Notes: generated from the sequence alone by a model not told the origin. Counted from the stretch's first letter, positions 42,113 through 51,192 are shown. The stretch is 64,000 nucleotides of DNA from Nostoc cf. commune SO-36 (GCF_023734775.1 NZ_AP025732.1:2734501-2798500), one strand, 5' to 3'. Translations and numbers: made by a program.

Positions 42113-42820
42113 TTATGCAAGCCGTCCATAACGTGCCGTGACAGGATTGGCTGGATTAGATTGATTATTCAGCCAAGCCCACATTTGATCGCCAATAGAA
42201 AAATGCCACCACTCTCTAGGATTGCGTTGAAAACCGACTTTTAACATTACATCTTGCAATAGCTGACGGTGAGCATGATACTTTTGGGCTTCTGGGCGAT
42301 CGCTATTGGCATAATAATCTGGATGCGATCGCTCTGACATTTCATCAATTGGCGAACCCATATTTACTATTTGCCCTGCATTGTCTACCAGCGTCACATC
42401 CACCGCCGCACCTGTACTGTGAGGAGGAGGAGTTTTTTCATCAAAACTTGGTACAGCCCAAATTGCATAAACTGCTTCCCAAATTTCTTGGCGTTGGTTT
42501 GGGGATAATTCCACATCAGTTAATCCCCTATCTTGCATTGCTTGGGCGAAGCTGTAATCTACCATAAACTGCTGGACTGCTACTGGGCGATAAGCATCAA
42601 AAATTTGGATACGCCAGTTTGAATGCAGCAGTTGAAGATAATTTTGCGCTTGGATTAAATTTTCAATAACACTTTGACGGAGATAATAGGGAGAGCGATC
42701 GCCATAAGGCGCACCTAATTTTTCATAAGGATGCGAAGATTCCACCGCAAACAATTCTAAAGGAATCGCCATTAACGGTTCACCACACTCAAAAATTGGA
42801 ATTTGATGATAAGCTCTCAT
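42113..42820 (-). CDS. D-alanyl-D-alanine dipeptidase (M15D, VanX/DdpX-like)
   Basis: A 235-residue zinc dipeptidase. The motif PPPHSTGAAVDVTLVD gives the His and Asp metal ligands, and NPREWWHFSIGD gives the catalytic Glu and the second His. The arginine of DAYRPVAVQQFM fits the VanX substrate pocket. Such enzymes cleave D-Ala-D-Ala; outside vancomycin resistance they probably recycle peptidoglycan dipeptide. No signal peptide, so it should act in the cytoplasm. No vanHA-like genes are nearby, so resistance is not implied. Confidence 0.9.
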   Translation of the reverse strand: MRAYHQIPIFECGEPLMAIPLELFAVESSHPYEKLGAPYGDRSPYYLRQSVIENLIQAQNYLQLLHSNWRIQIFDAYRPVAVQQFMVDYSFAQAMQDRGLTDVELSPNQRQEIWEAVYAIWAVPSFDEKTPPPHSTGAAVDVTLVDNAGQIVNMGSPIDEMSERSHPDYYANSDRPEAQKYHAHRQLLQDVMLKVGFQRNPREWWHFSIGDQMWAWLNNQSNPANPVTARYGRLA

Positions 42821-42878
42821 CTAGTCAGCTACACAGGACTTACGGATTTTAACGCAAGCATAGTATTTTGGTAAAAAC

Positions 42879-43133
42879 TTAGGCAATTGCCAAATCATAA
42901 TGTAAAACTAAGATTTCATCTGCTCTCAAAGTCGCCATTGCATATTCGCAACCCTGGGTATCAGCAAACTCAACTAAATAATATTCTTTTTGCTCATACA
43001 CTTCTACAATTGTCCCAACTTGCCCACTAGGTAAGCTTTCGATAGAAGTATAATCTTCTTCCACTAGTTGTAATCTCTCAATGGGAATCGGCTTAAGTGT
43101 AGCAATAGTATCCAAAAGTTTAATTTTGTTCAT
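42879..43133 (-). CDS. DUF4926 domain protein
   Basis: An 84-residue protein: MNKIKLLDTIATLKPIPIER, then LPSGQVGTIVEVYEQKEYYL and VEFADTQGCEYAMATLRADE. The GQVGTIVE...YLVEF...TLRADE pattern is the small SH3-like DUF4926 domain. Its start overlaps the end of the DUF6883 gene by 14 bases, so the two are translated together. DUF4926 proteins are often found paired in this way in cyanobacteria. The layout resembles a toxin-antitoxin module, but no activity is established. Confidence 0.8.
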   Translation of the reverse strand: MNKIKLLDTIATLKPIPIERLQLVEEDYTSIESLPSGQVGTIVEVYEQKEYYLVEFADTQGCEYAMATLRADEILVLHYDLAIA

Positions 43134-43464
43134 TTAACTTCAAAAATGCAGTAATCAAACGTGGATAGGGTTTATTAGTGGTAGTTTCCCAGATTGTTCG
43201 CAGCCTGATTCCGCCTGTATCAGGTACTATCCAATCTACCTTAAACTGTTGACCAAATTGTGTAGTACTTTGCTGAACAACTTCACCTGAAACTGCTGCT
43301 ATTTGAATAAGTTCACGCAAAACATAGGCGTTTTCTAGTGTGATTCCTAGAATTGATGCGAAAACTCTAGCTTTATGTTTCCCACTCGGATGTTCTGGGT
43401 TTAGACAATAACTTATAAGCTTTTCCGTCGAAATCTCTGCTTGTTCACCGTTGGGTAATTTCAT
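43120..43464 (-). CDS. DUF6883 domain protein
   Basis: A 114-residue protein starting MKLPNGEQAEISTEKLISYC. The conserved core LNPEHPSGKHKARVFASILG and the end VDWIVPDTGGIRLRTIWETT are the DUF6883 signature. The HPxGxHKA motif could be a catalytic or nucleic-acid-binding site. It is the first gene of an overlapping pair with DUF4926. A toxin-antitoxin type role is plausible because of the size, overlap and mobile distribution, but this is inference. Confidence 0.82.
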   Translation of the reverse strand: MKLPNGEQAEISTEKLISYCLNPEHPSGKHKARVFASILGITLENAYVLRELIQIAAVSGEVVQQSTTQFGQQFKVDWIVPDTGGIRLRTIWETTTNKPYPRLITAFLKLNEQN

Positions 43465-43523
43465 TGTCTATGAATATCCCCTAACAGACTTCAAATTTTA
43501 TCATTAACGGTTTGTTTATTTTA

Positions 43524-45002
43524 ATGCTCAATCAAAACCAAACACCTATATTAGATGCCTTAAAAGCCAATGCAGGAAGACTCCATGCACCTTTTTACAC
43601 CCCAGGACATAAACAAGGTAAGGGAATTTCTCAACCCTTAGCTGACTTATTTGGTAAAGCCGTCTTTCGCGCTGATTTAACCGAATTAGCAGATTTAGAT
43701 AATCTCTTTGCACCCCAAGGCGTTATTCAAGAAGCACAACAACTAGCAGCAGCAGCTTTTGGCGCTTCACAAACATGGTTCCTTGTCAATGGTTCTACCT
43801 GTGGGATTGAAGCAGCAATTCTCGCTACCTGTGGCACAGGCGATAAAATTATTCTGCCTCGCAATGTACATTCATCTGCGATCGCTGGTTTAATTCTCTC
43901 CGGTGCAATACCAATTTTTCTCAATCCTGAATACGATCCAGTTTTAGATATTGCCCATAGCATCACGCCCAACGCTGTAGAATCTGCACTCCAACAACAT
44001 CCAGATGCCAAAGCAGTGTTGACAGTTTACCCAACATATTACGGCGTTTGTGGAAATTTGAGTGCGATCGCCAACATTACACATCAATATAATATTCCTC
44101 TACTTGTAGATGAAGCCCACGGCGCACACTTTGCTTTTCATCCAGAATTACCCACTCCAGCCTTAGCCGCAGGTGCTGATTTAACTGTACAATCCATCCA
44201 CAAAGTACTCGGTGCGATGACACAGGCATCAATGCTGCATATTCAAGGTAACAGGATAGATTGCGATCGCATCAGTAAAGCTTTGCAACTCGTACAATCT
44301 ACCAGTCCTAGTTATTTACTTTTAGCTTCTTTAGATGCAGCGCGTCAGCAAATGGCACTCCACGGAAAAATGCTGATGTCTCGCACTTTACAACTTGCTA
44401 ATGAAGCTAGAACAAAAATCAGTCAAATTCCTGGCTTATCTGTTTTAAGCCCTTCTCAAGGGGGGTTGAGGGGATCTCCCGGCTTTGTAGCTTTAGACAA
44501 AACACGATTAACTGTCACTGTTTCTGGTTTAGGTTTAACCGGATTTGAGGCAGATGAAATTCTAGATGAAAAATTTGCTGTCACCGCCGAATTCGCTTCA
44601 CTGCAACATCTCACCTTTATCATTAGTTTAGGCAACACCTCAGCCGATATTGAGCAACTGGTACAAAGTTTTACCACTCTTGCCAAAGAATATCGCCGAA
44701 CCAACTTAACTGTTAAAAGCGATCTTTGCCAGGATATTTTCACTGCAAAGTGCCATCCTTTACATTTTTCTCCCCGTGAAGCCTTTTTTGCTGTCAGCGA
44801 AATATTACCTTTGATACAGACTAATCAACGCATCTGTGCAGAAATCGTCTGTCCCTATCCTCCAGGAATTCCCTTGTTAATGCCGGGAGAAGTCATCACC
44901 AAACCCGTTCTTGACTATCTGCAACAAATCCAGGCGATGGGGGGATTTATTAGCGGTTGCAATGACACAAGCTTCAAAACTTTGAAAGTGCTGAAAATTT
45001 AA
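43524..45002 (+). CDS. Orn/Lys/Arg decarboxylase family PLP enzyme
   Basis: A 492-residue fold-type I PLP enzyme. The N-terminal block HAPFYTPGHKQGKGISQPLA, the PLP phosphate site NGSTCGIEAAILATCG, the aspartate in VDEAHGAHFAF and the Schiff-base lysine in VQSIHKVLGAMTQASMLHI are all present. The C-terminal domain ends PGEVITKPVLDYLQQIQAMG. The family (COG1982) covers lysine, ornithine and arginine decarboxylases; the substrate is not determinable here. The frame extends to a TTG at 43512, but the ATG 12 bases later is preferred. It is likely cytoplasmic and involved in polyamine or amino-acid metabolism. Confidence 0.9.
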   Translation: MLNQNQTPILDALKANAGRLHAPFYTPGHKQGKGISQPLADLFGKAVFRADLTELADLDNLFAPQGVIQEAQQLAAAAFGASQTWFLVNGSTCGIEAAILATCGTGDKIILPRNVHSSAIAGLILSGAIPIFLNPEYDPVLDIAHSITPNAVESALQQHPDAKAVLTVYPTYYGVCGNLSAIANITHQYNIPLLVDEAHGAHFAFHPELPTPALAAGADLTVQSIHKVLGAMTQASMLHIQGNRIDCDRISKALQLVQSTSPSYLLLASLDAARQQMALHGKMLMSRTLQLANEARTKISQIPGLSVLSPSQGGLRGSPGFVALDKTRLTVTVSGLGLTGFEADEILDEKFAVTAEFASLQHLTFIISLGNTSADIEQLVQSFTTLAKEYRRTNLTVKSDLCQDIFTAKCHPLHFSPREAFFAVSEILPLIQTNQRICAEIVCPYPPGIPLLMPGEVITKPVLDYLQQIQAMGGFISGCNDTSFKTLKVLKI

Positions 45003-45082
45003 TTTTTGTCCTCTCAACACTCTCCACCTTCTACAATAAAGATAGACTTTATTGAGATTTGTATAGTTGGGGATAAGCTGTC

Positions 45083-46102
45083 ATGGCTCCCGCCGTTTTC
45101 ATTCAAAATTTGCAAAAACGCTACGGTACAGTAGTTGCCGTCCAAGATGTTTCCTTTCAGGTAGAACCAGGAGAAATCTTTGGTTTACTTGGCCCCAACG
45201 GTGCTGGGAAAACTACTACCTTGCGTGCCTTGTGTACACTCACCACGCCGGATGCTGGCAAAATCGAAGTATCTGGCATCTCTGTGTTAGATAATCCGAG
45301 GGTGGCAAGACAACGACTAGGCTATGTAGCCCAGGAAGTAGCTATAGATAAGGTGTTGACTGGAAAAGAATTGCTGCAATTGCAAGCCGCACTTTATCAC
45401 CTTCCAGGCGCAGTAGCCAAACAGCGCATCGAGACGGTATTAGATTTACTCGGTTTGCAAGAATACGCCAATAAAAAGACAGGAACCTACTCTGGCGGTT
45501 TACGCAAGCGTCTAGACTTAGCTGCTGGATTACTCCATTCACCGGATGTTTTGGTGTTGGATGAGCCAACTGTGGGACTTGATATAGAAACCCGTTTTGT
45601 CGTTTGGGATTTCCTACGAAAATTACGCGCCTCTGGGACGACGGTAGTAATTACCAGTCATTACTTAGAAGAGGTTGACGCTTTAGCCGATCGCGTGGCA
45701 ATTATAGATCGCGGCGTTGTAATTGCTGCTGGCACACCTTCACAATTAAAAGATCAAGTAGGGGGCGATCGCATCACTTTGCGAATCCGTGAGTTTTCCC
45801 CGATTGAGGAAGCAGAAAAAGCTAAAAACCTCTTGCAACCTTTGCCGTTTGTGCAAGAAGTGATCATCAACAGCGCTCAAGGTAATTCCCTCAACTTGGT
45901 GGTGACACCTCAAAATGATGTCCTGATTAACATACAGCAAGCGCTGAATACTGCTGGCTTGCCCATATTTGGTATTGCCCAATCTCGCCCTAGCCTCGAT
46001 GACGTTTACCTCGCCGCTACAGGACGCACACTAATGGATGCAGAACTAGCAGCCGTTGCCACTCGCGATCCTAAAGCTGAGAAAAAGCAGAATATGAGAT
46101 AG
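45083..46102 (+). CDS. ABC exporter ATP-binding protein (DrrA-like)
   Basis: A 339-residue ATPase of the daunorubicin-resistance type: Walker A GLLGPNGAGKTTTLRALCTL, signature YSGGLRKRLDLAAGLLHSPD, Walker B VLVLDEPTVGLD and switch His VITSHYLEEVDALADRVAII. The long C-terminal extension (residues about 230-330), with LDDVYLAATGRTLMDAELAA, is typical of DrrA proteins. The partner permease follows on the same strand, so together they form a two-gene exporter. The substrate is unknown; export of a lipid, pigment or toxin-like compound is possible. Confidence 0.92.
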   Translation: MAPAVFIQNLQKRYGTVVAVQDVSFQVEPGEIFGLLGPNGAGKTTTLRALCTLTTPDAGKIEVSGISVLDNPRVARQRLGYVAQEVAIDKVLTGKELLQLQAALYHLPGAVAKQRIETVLDLLGLQEYANKKTGTYSGGLRKRLDLAAGLLHSPDVLVLDEPTVGLDIETRFVVWDFLRKLRASGTTVVITSHYLEEVDALADRVAIIDRGVVIAAGTPSQLKDQVGGDRITLRIREFSPIEEAEKAKNLLQPLPFVQEVIINSAQGNSLNLVVTPQNDVLINIQQALNTAGLPIFGIAQSRPSLDDVYLAATGRTLMDAELAAVATRDPKAEKKQNMR

Positions 46103-46213
46103 GGAATGGGGCATGGGGTATGGGGCATGGGGAGATGAGGGAGAAGAACTAATAGATCATGTCCAATGCCCAATGCCCAATCTAAAATTCAAAATCCAAA
46201 ATCTAAAATTGCT

Positions 46214-47101
46214 ATGAGCGTTACTCCTAAATCTGATATCAATTGGCAGCCGTTAGCATCGCCACAAGCAGATGCTAATCCTGCACCTAACTTTTTCGGT
46301 GAATTGGTACAAGAGACGTTGGCTTTAACTCGTCGCTTGTTTATTCAATTGCAACGGCGTCCCTCCACATTGGTTGCCGGAATTATTCAGCCTGTAATGT
46401 GGTTGGTGCTATTTGGTGCATTATTTCAAAATGCCCCCAAGGGATTGTTCGGCAGTACGACAAATTACGGACAATTTTTGGCTGCTGGAGTAATTGTGTT
46501 TACAGCTTTTGCTGGGGCGCTGAATGCTGGTTTGCCCGTAATGTTTGATCGCGAGTTCGGCTTTTTGAATCGTTTGCTGGTAGCACCGTTAGCATCACGG
46601 TTTTCCATTGTCTTTGCTTCAGCAATCTTTATCATCAGCCAAAGTTTGCTGCAAGCTGCTGTGATTGTTGCAGCAGCAGCGTTTATTGGGGCTGGACTAC
46701 CAGATGCAACGGGTTTATTTGCGATCGCTCTAATTGTCTTCCTCTTAGCTTTGGGTGTAACAGCCATCTCCCTTGGTTTAGCTTTCGCTCTACCCGGACA
46801 CATTGAATTGATTGCAGTGATTTTCGTCACTAATCTACCATTATTGTTTGCGAGTACTGCTTTAGCACCTCTATCCTTCATGCCTCAATGGTTGCAGGTT
46901 GTGGCTACTTTAAATCCTCTCAGCTATGCGATCGAACCAATTCGCTATTTGTATCTCCACAGTAGTTGGGAACTAAATAGCGTAGTCATGCAAGCTCCTT
47001 GGGGTGATGTTACCTTTGGGGGAGCATTGTTAGTTTTGTTTGGCTTTGCCGTTGTTGCATTGCTGAGTATTCAACCCCAACTGCGGCGGACTCTTGCTTA
47101 A
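46214..47101 (+). CDS. ABC-2 type transporter permease
   Basis: A 295-residue permease with six hydrophobic helices, starting MSVTPKSDINWQPLASPQAD. The cytoplasmic N-terminus is followed by LVQETLALTRRLFIQLQRRP, the usual ABC-2 entry, and NPLSYAIEPIRYLYLHSSWE near the end is the family signature. The open frame reaches an ATG at 46166, but those 16 residues are encoded by STRR-type repeat DNA, so the later ATG is preferred. It pairs with the upstream ATPase gene, separated by about 110 bases of repeat. Confidence 0.92.
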   Translation: MSVTPKSDINWQPLASPQADANPAPNFFGELVQETLALTRRLFIQLQRRPSTLVAGIIQPVMWLVLFGALFQNAPKGLFGSTTNYGQFLAAGVIVFTAFAGALNAGLPVMFDREFGFLNRLLVAPLASRFSIVFASAIFIISQSLLQAAVIVAAAAFIGAGLPDATGLFAIALIVFLLALGVTAISLGLAFALPGHIELIAVIFVTNLPLLFASTALAPLSFMPQWLQVVATLNPLSYAIEPIRYLYLHSSWELNSVVMQAPWGDVTFGGALLVLFGFAVVALLSIQPQLRRTLA

Positions 47102-47137
47102 AGAGATAAAATATAGCAATTTTAGGGTCAAAATCCC

Positions 47138-47539
47138 ATGAAAAAATCATTTTTACAAATCACTAGACTCTTTGTCGTTACGGCCGCAGGAATTAGCTTT
47201 GCTTCCTTGCTCATAGCTCAACCCAGTTCGGCTCAAGTTAGCAGCCCAGCCGATGCTTTTCCTAGTAACAGTACAACAGACCAAAATACCGATCCTTTTT
47301 CCCGTTCAAACTCAGACAACTTTAATATGTTTGACTTGATTCATCGGGCAAATTTCGGGACTCTCAACTGGAATTCTGATCAACAAAACGAACAACTAAA
47401 CTCAGCAGCAGATGCTTTTAGAGAAAATCAACGAAAATTAATAGAACGTCGTCAACAACAGCAAGCAACCCCTGGTTTGCCATTAGTCATACCACAACCA
47501 GTTCCACCAGCATCAGTCCCACCAGCATCTGGTAACTGA
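47138..47539 (+). CDS. Hypothetical exported protein
   Basis: A 133-residue protein with a signal peptide (MKKSFLQITRLFVVTAAGIS, then FASLLIAQPSSAQ) and a low-complexity mature part. Middle: DPFSRSNSDNFNMFDLIHRA, then NFGTLNWNSDQQNEQLNSAA. The C-terminus is proline-rich (VPPASVPPASGN). It looks like a small cyanobacterial envelope protein of unknown function. It lies 36 bases after the permease, so it may be co-transcribed with the exporter, and a terminator follows. Confidence 0.75.
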   Translation: MKKSFLQITRLFVVTAAGISFASLLIAQPSSAQVSSPADAFPSNSTTDQNTDPFSRSNSDNFNMFDLIHRANFGTLNWNSDQQNEQLNSAADAFRENQRKLIERRQQQQATPGLPLVIPQPVPPASVPPASGN

Positions 47540-47551
47540 ATTTTAATAAAG

Positions 47552-47579
47552 AACCCCAAACCCTCTAGGATTTGGGGTT
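47552..47579. terminator. Bidirectional terminator-like hairpin
   Basis: AACCCCAAA and TTTGGGGTT form a perfect 9-bp stem between the exported protein gene (plus strand) and the peroxiredoxin gene (minus strand). The T-tracts are weak on both sides. Confidence 0.65.
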
Positions 47580-47621
47580 GAAACTACGCTTTTAAAAAAT
47601 CCTTAGTTATCAGGTAAAAAA

Positions 47622-48059
47622 CTACAGCCCAAGTACAGCCAAAACATCGCTAGCATGGGTGGTGGTATTTACACTGCTGTCAACATGGGTAATTTTACCG
47701 TTGGGGTCAATTACGTAGGTGACGCGTTTGGCATAACCACCGCCATCTACATCGAAAGCTTTGATGAGGGATTTGTCACTGTCAGCCAATAAAGGAAAAT
47801 TCAAATTATATTTTTGGGTGAATGCTTGATGGGAGACTTCATCATCAGCACTGACTCCCAAGATGACAATATCTTTACCTTGATATTGAGCTTGGGCATC
47901 CCGAAAACTACAAGCTTGTTTGGTGCAACCTGGGGTGTCATCTTTGGGGTAAAAATACAAAACTACTGTCTTTCCCCTCAAATCAGATAGCGAGACTGTG
48001 TTGCCGTTTGTATCTTTGGCGGTAAATGCAGGTGCATCCGTACCAACTGCTAGAGGCAT
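47622..48059 (-). CDS. Peroxiredoxin, PrxQ/Bcp type
   Basis: A 145-residue thiol peroxidase: MPLAVGTDAPAFTAKDTNGN, then VVLYFYPKDDTPGCTKQACS with the peroxidatic Cys in TPGCT and a resolving Cys five residues on. This is the 1-Cys/2-Cys PrxQ spacing. It reduces peroxides with thioredoxin. No signal peptide is seen. It is a single gene convergent with the exported protein gene. Cyanobacteria have several PrxQ paralogues. Confidence 0.94.
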   Translation of the reverse strand: MPLAVGTDAPAFTAKDTNGNTVSLSDLRGKTVVLYFYPKDDTPGCTKQACSFRDAQAQYQGKDIVILGVSADDEVSHQAFTQKYNLNFPLLADSDKSLIKAFDVDGGGYAKRVTYVIDPNGKITHVDSSVNTTTHASDVLAVLGL

Positions 48060-48250
48060 AATTAACCTTTCCTGTTTCAGATTGTTGATGCACTTGAAAT
48101 TTTACATTAATTTATAATGTTTAAATATAATTACTAAAAAATAGCATAACTAGAATTTAGGTAACTAATTTTGGTTTAATGAGGTATCTGTTACAAGAAA
48201 AAATATATTAAATTAATCTTTATTAGAAGAAAAATTTCTCCCCATATACA

Positions 48251-48661
48251 ATGCCTGCTGTTGATTCCCAAAACCCAAATATTTTTGTCTATCCTCAAAG
48301 CACAGTAGAAAGAGCCGAGCGATCGCTAGTGTGTTCACCGTTTAATCTATCTTTATTTGAAGTCATGAGACACCAGAGCGTGTCATTAACTGCGATCGCT
48401 CTAGAAAATGGACTCAAGCAAGGCTATACTAAGCGCCCTTTATCCGAATTAGCCTGTGATAACGCCTTGGGCTGGCTGATTCAAGTGGGTGTATTACGCC
48501 GAGAAGTCGATGGACAGGGGATTACAGATAGTTTTCGCCTCACTCCCTTGGGACGTCAGTTAGTAGAAACAATACCAGGGAAAAAACTGGCGTACTCCTT
48601 CATGGCGCGATCGTTTATACGATGCTGTAACTCGTTGGTTGCGGATACTTTTTTAGAATAA
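48251..48661 (+). CDS. Npun_F0494-type protein with frameshifted C-terminus
   Basis: A winged-helix-like cyanobacterial protein: SLVCSPFNLSLFEVMRHQSV, then LTAIALENGLKQGYTKRPLS and ALGWLIQVGVLRREVDGQGI. I recognise the family tentatively as Npun_F0494-like. After residue 110 the frame reads ETIPGKKLAYSFMARSF, unlike the family. Removing one A from the A6 run at 48581-48586 instead gives PGKNWRTPSWRDRLYDAVTR, then WLRILF and a stop at 48656, which looks right. So the last 25 residues are probably frameshifted by one inserted base. Confidence 0.72.
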   Translation: MPAVDSQNPNIFVYPQSTVERAERSLVCSPFNLSLFEVMRHQSVSLTAIALENGLKQGYTKRPLSELACDNALGWLIQVGVLRREVDGQGITDSFRLTPLGRQLVETIPGKKLAYSFMARSFIRCCNSLVADTFLE

Positions 48662-48952
48662 AAAACTAAAAAGTTAGGATTAGGGAATCAAAGGGAACAA
48701 TATATACGGAAACGTCACATCTATTCATGAAGTCTTTACCATAATCATCTAATTGAAACTTTTGATGGTACTGGTAAAGAGATGAGGCAGAGGAAAAGGG
48801 TACTGCTCTTGCAAGGGAAATAAATTATACAGGAATTTTCCTCCTGTTCTCTACTCCCTGCTCTCCTATTTTTTAACTGATGGACGGATTGCCATATAAT
48901 TGTTAACTCCTAAAAATTCACCCTGTATCCTGAAAACTAACTTATAGCAACT

Positions 48953-50437
48953 ATGAAATCAATTATGGTAGTGGGGACAACATCCCATGCAGGGAAATCA
49001 CTTTTAACTACAGCTATTTGTCGTATTTTGTCGCGGCGTGGTTGGCGAGTGGCTCCCTTTAAAGGTCAAAATATGGCTTTAAATGCTTATGTCACTGCCA
49101 GTGGTGGAGAAATTGGCTATGCCCAAGCAGTGCAAGCTTGGGCGGCGGGAGTCGTGCCTTGGGTAGAAATGAACCCAATTTTACTCAAACCCCAAGGAGA
49201 TATGACATCTCAAGTCATTATAAAAGGTAGGTCTGTAGGCAAAGTGAGTGCCTCAGATTACTACGAGCAATATTTTGAACTGGGGTGGCGGACAATTGAA
49301 GAATCGCTACAGCATTTAGGAACAGAATTTGACATGGTGGTTTGTGAAGGTGCTGGTAGTCCAGCAGAAATTAACCTCAAGCACCGCGATTTAACTAATA
49401 TGCGGGTGGCAAAATATTTGAATGCGCCAACGATGTTAGTAGTTGACATTGACCGGGGTGGTGCTTTTGCCCATGTGGTAGGAACTTTAGAGTTATTAGA
49501 TCCAGATGAACGCGCCCTAATTAAGGGTGTAGTAATTAACAAGTTTCGAGGACAGCGATCGCTCCTAGAACCAGGGATAAAATGGTTAGAAGAACGCACA
49601 GGTATCCCTGTTGTCGGTGTTATACCTTACTTACAAGAAATGTTTCCAGCAGAAGATTCCCTTGACCTGCTAGAACGTCAATCGTCGTCGAATAAAGGCA
49701 ATACTGACCTCAACATTGCCGTCATCCGCTTACCAAGAATTGCTAACTTCACCGACTTTGACCCACTGGAATCAGAAAGTACAGTTTCAGTTAAATATTT
49801 AAGTCCTAAGCAAGATTTAGGACATCCTGATGCAGTAATTATCCCAGGAACAAAGACCACAATTGCTGATTTGCTACTGCTGCAAAAGAGCGGTATGGCA
49901 GAAGCTATCCAAAACTATGCTGCTTCTGGCGGAACAGTTTTAGGTATCTGCGGCGGCTATCAAATGCTCGGTCAAATCATCGCTGACCCAGAAGGGATAG
50001 AGGGACAAGCAGGCAGATTTCAGGGGTTAAATCTTTTACCAATCAGAACCGTAATTACAGGTCAAAAAATTGCTCGCCAACGCCAAGTTAGCTCAAATTA
50101 TCCGCAGCAGGGCTTGCCAGTTAATGGCTTTGAAATCCACCAAGGGCGATCGCGCATCGAACAGCAAGGTATAGACCCACAATCTTACCATGCCCTATTT
50201 GACGATATTAATTTAGGGTTAGTAGATAGTTGCCAATCGGTGTGGGGAAGTTACCTACACGGGCTTTTTGACAACGGCCCTTGGCGACGCGCTTGGTTAA
50301 ATCGCCTCCGTCAACAGCGCGGTTTAAAATCTTTACCCACTGGTGTTGCTAACTACCGGGAACAACGAGAGCAGATTTTAGACTCTCTAGCAACTGAAGT
50401 AGAAAGTCATTTAGACTTAACTCCGTTTTTGTCTTAA
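48953..50437 (+). CDS. cobQ: Cobyric acid synthase
   Basis: A 494-residue amidase that adds four amide groups to adenosylcobyrinic acid a,c-diamide in B12 synthesis. The N-terminal dethiobiotin-synthetase-like ATP domain has IMVVGTTSHAGKSLLTTAIC. The C-terminal class I glutamine amidotransferase has GGTVLGICGGYQMLGQII with the catalytic cysteine and a late WGSYLHGLFDN with the His. The length and frame are normal. No cobalamin riboswitch was seen upstream. A ferredoxin gene follows after an STRR run. Confidence 0.95.
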   Translation: MKSIMVVGTTSHAGKSLLTTAICRILSRRGWRVAPFKGQNMALNAYVTASGGEIGYAQAVQAWAAGVVPWVEMNPILLKPQGDMTSQVIIKGRSVGKVSASDYYEQYFELGWRTIEESLQHLGTEFDMVVCEGAGSPAEINLKHRDLTNMRVAKYLNAPTMLVVDIDRGGAFAHVVGTLELLDPDERALIKGVVINKFRGQRSLLEPGIKWLEERTGIPVVGVIPYLQEMFPAEDSLDLLERQSSSNKGNTDLNIAVIRLPRIANFTDFDPLESESTVSVKYLSPKQDLGHPDAVIIPGTKTTIADLLLLQKSGMAEAIQNYAASGGTVLGICGGYQMLGQIIADPEGIEGQAGRFQGLNLLPIRTVITGQKIARQRQVSSNYPQQGLPVNGFEIHQGRSRIEQQGIDPQSYHALFDDINLGLVDSCQSVWGSYLHGLFDNGPWRRAWLNRLRQQRGLKSLPTGVANYREQREQILDSLATEVESHLDLTPFLS

Positions 50438-50477
50438 ACTAAAGTGCATAAAAATCGCACATTTCTTCAATCAAAAT

Positions 50478-50530
50478 ATTATTAGTCATTTACAAATGAC
50501 TAATGACCAATGACTAATGACTAATAACTA
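50478..50530. repeat. STRR run of AATGACC/AATGACT units
   Basis: Seven-base units such as TAATGAC and CAATGAC repeat from about 50496 to 50530, preceded by the inverted AGTCATTT. The last unit leads directly into the ATG of the ferredoxin gene, so the repeat forms its leader. Confidence 0.7.
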
Positions 50531-50767
50531 ATGATTGTTCGTGTCCACTTTTTACCAGATGATGTCACAGTAGATGCCGAAGTGGGAGAAGCCCTATTAG
50601 ATGTAGCAGACCGGGCTGGGGTATTTATTCCCACCGGTTGTCTCATGGGGTCTTGTCACGCTTGCACTGTCGAATTAGAGGATGGAGAGATCATCCGCGC
50701 TTGTATTACCGGAGTACCACTACGCGAGGAATTAACAATTAATTTGTTTAGCGATCCTACTTGGTAA
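50531..50767 (+). CDS. 2Fe-2S ferredoxin
   Basis: A 78-residue plant-type ferredoxin fold: MIVRVHFLPDDVTVDAEVGE, cluster loop PTGCLMGSCHACTVELEDGE, and the fourth cysteine in IRACITGV. This gives a C-x4-C-x2-C...C pattern, shorter than photosynthetic PetF. It should be a soluble electron carrier; its partner enzyme is unknown. It is downstream of cobQ on the same strand across a repeat, so co-transcription is possible. Confidence 0.9.
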   Translation: MIVRVHFLPDDVTVDAEVGEALLDVADRAGVFIPTGCLMGSCHACTVELEDGEIIRACITGVPLREELTINLFSDPTW

Positions 50768-50878
50768 TGTCGCCCTGTTACCCTGAAGGACTGATATGCT
50801 ATGCGGATATTAATTGTGCTATCGTTAATATATTAAATTATGAGTTACGTAACGCATAACATCTATCATTAGTAATTT

Positions 50879-51181
50879 ATGTCTCCGTCAGACAAATATC
50901 CTAAGTTTAAAGATAAAAGGACGGAGCGGTTTGCTTTAGGTGAGAGGGTAAAAGAGTTTCAGGCTTTTACAGATCAAGCATATAAACGACTTGATATATT
51001 AGAAGCTGCTACTAGCAAAGAATCCCTGATGAAACTACCGAGCAACCATTTTGAGTCTTTAGAAGGCGATCGAAAAGGTCAATGTAGCATTCGAATAAAT
51101 AAGCAATGGCGAATTTGTTTCAATTGGGTAGATGAAGAATCTAAACCTTTCAACATAGAAATTACAGACTATCATTCTTAA
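50879..51181 (+). CDS. higB: HigB-type RelE-superfamily toxin
   Basis: A 100-residue protein. The parts FKDKRTERFALGERVKEFQA, then LDILEAATSKESLMKLPSNH and LEGDRKGQCSIRINKQWRIC are the HigB/RelE signature, ending F-N-W and ITDYHS with the conserved late histidine. HigB toxins cleave mRNA on the ribosome. The antitoxin gene follows 11 bases downstream, with the toxin-first order characteristic of higBA. Confidence 0.9.
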   Translation: MSPSDKYPKFKDKRTERFALGERVKEFQAFTDQAYKRLDILEAATSKESLMKLPSNHFESLEGDRKGQCSIRINKQWRICFNWVDEESKPFNIEITDYHS

Positions 51182-51192
51182 AGGAGAGAAAA

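Noticed and set aside
42113..42820. Vancomycin resistance locus
   Set aside because: Only a VanX-like dipeptidase is present; no vanH or vanA-type genes and no two-component regulator adjacent.
42835..42860. Third MITE copy at AGGACTTACGG
   Set aside because: Only one end-like sequence is present, with a mismatch and no inverted partner.
48662..48952. Cobalamin riboswitch upstream of cobQ
   Set aside because: No B12-box-like sequence or matching stem arrangement was seen in the 290 bases before cobQ.
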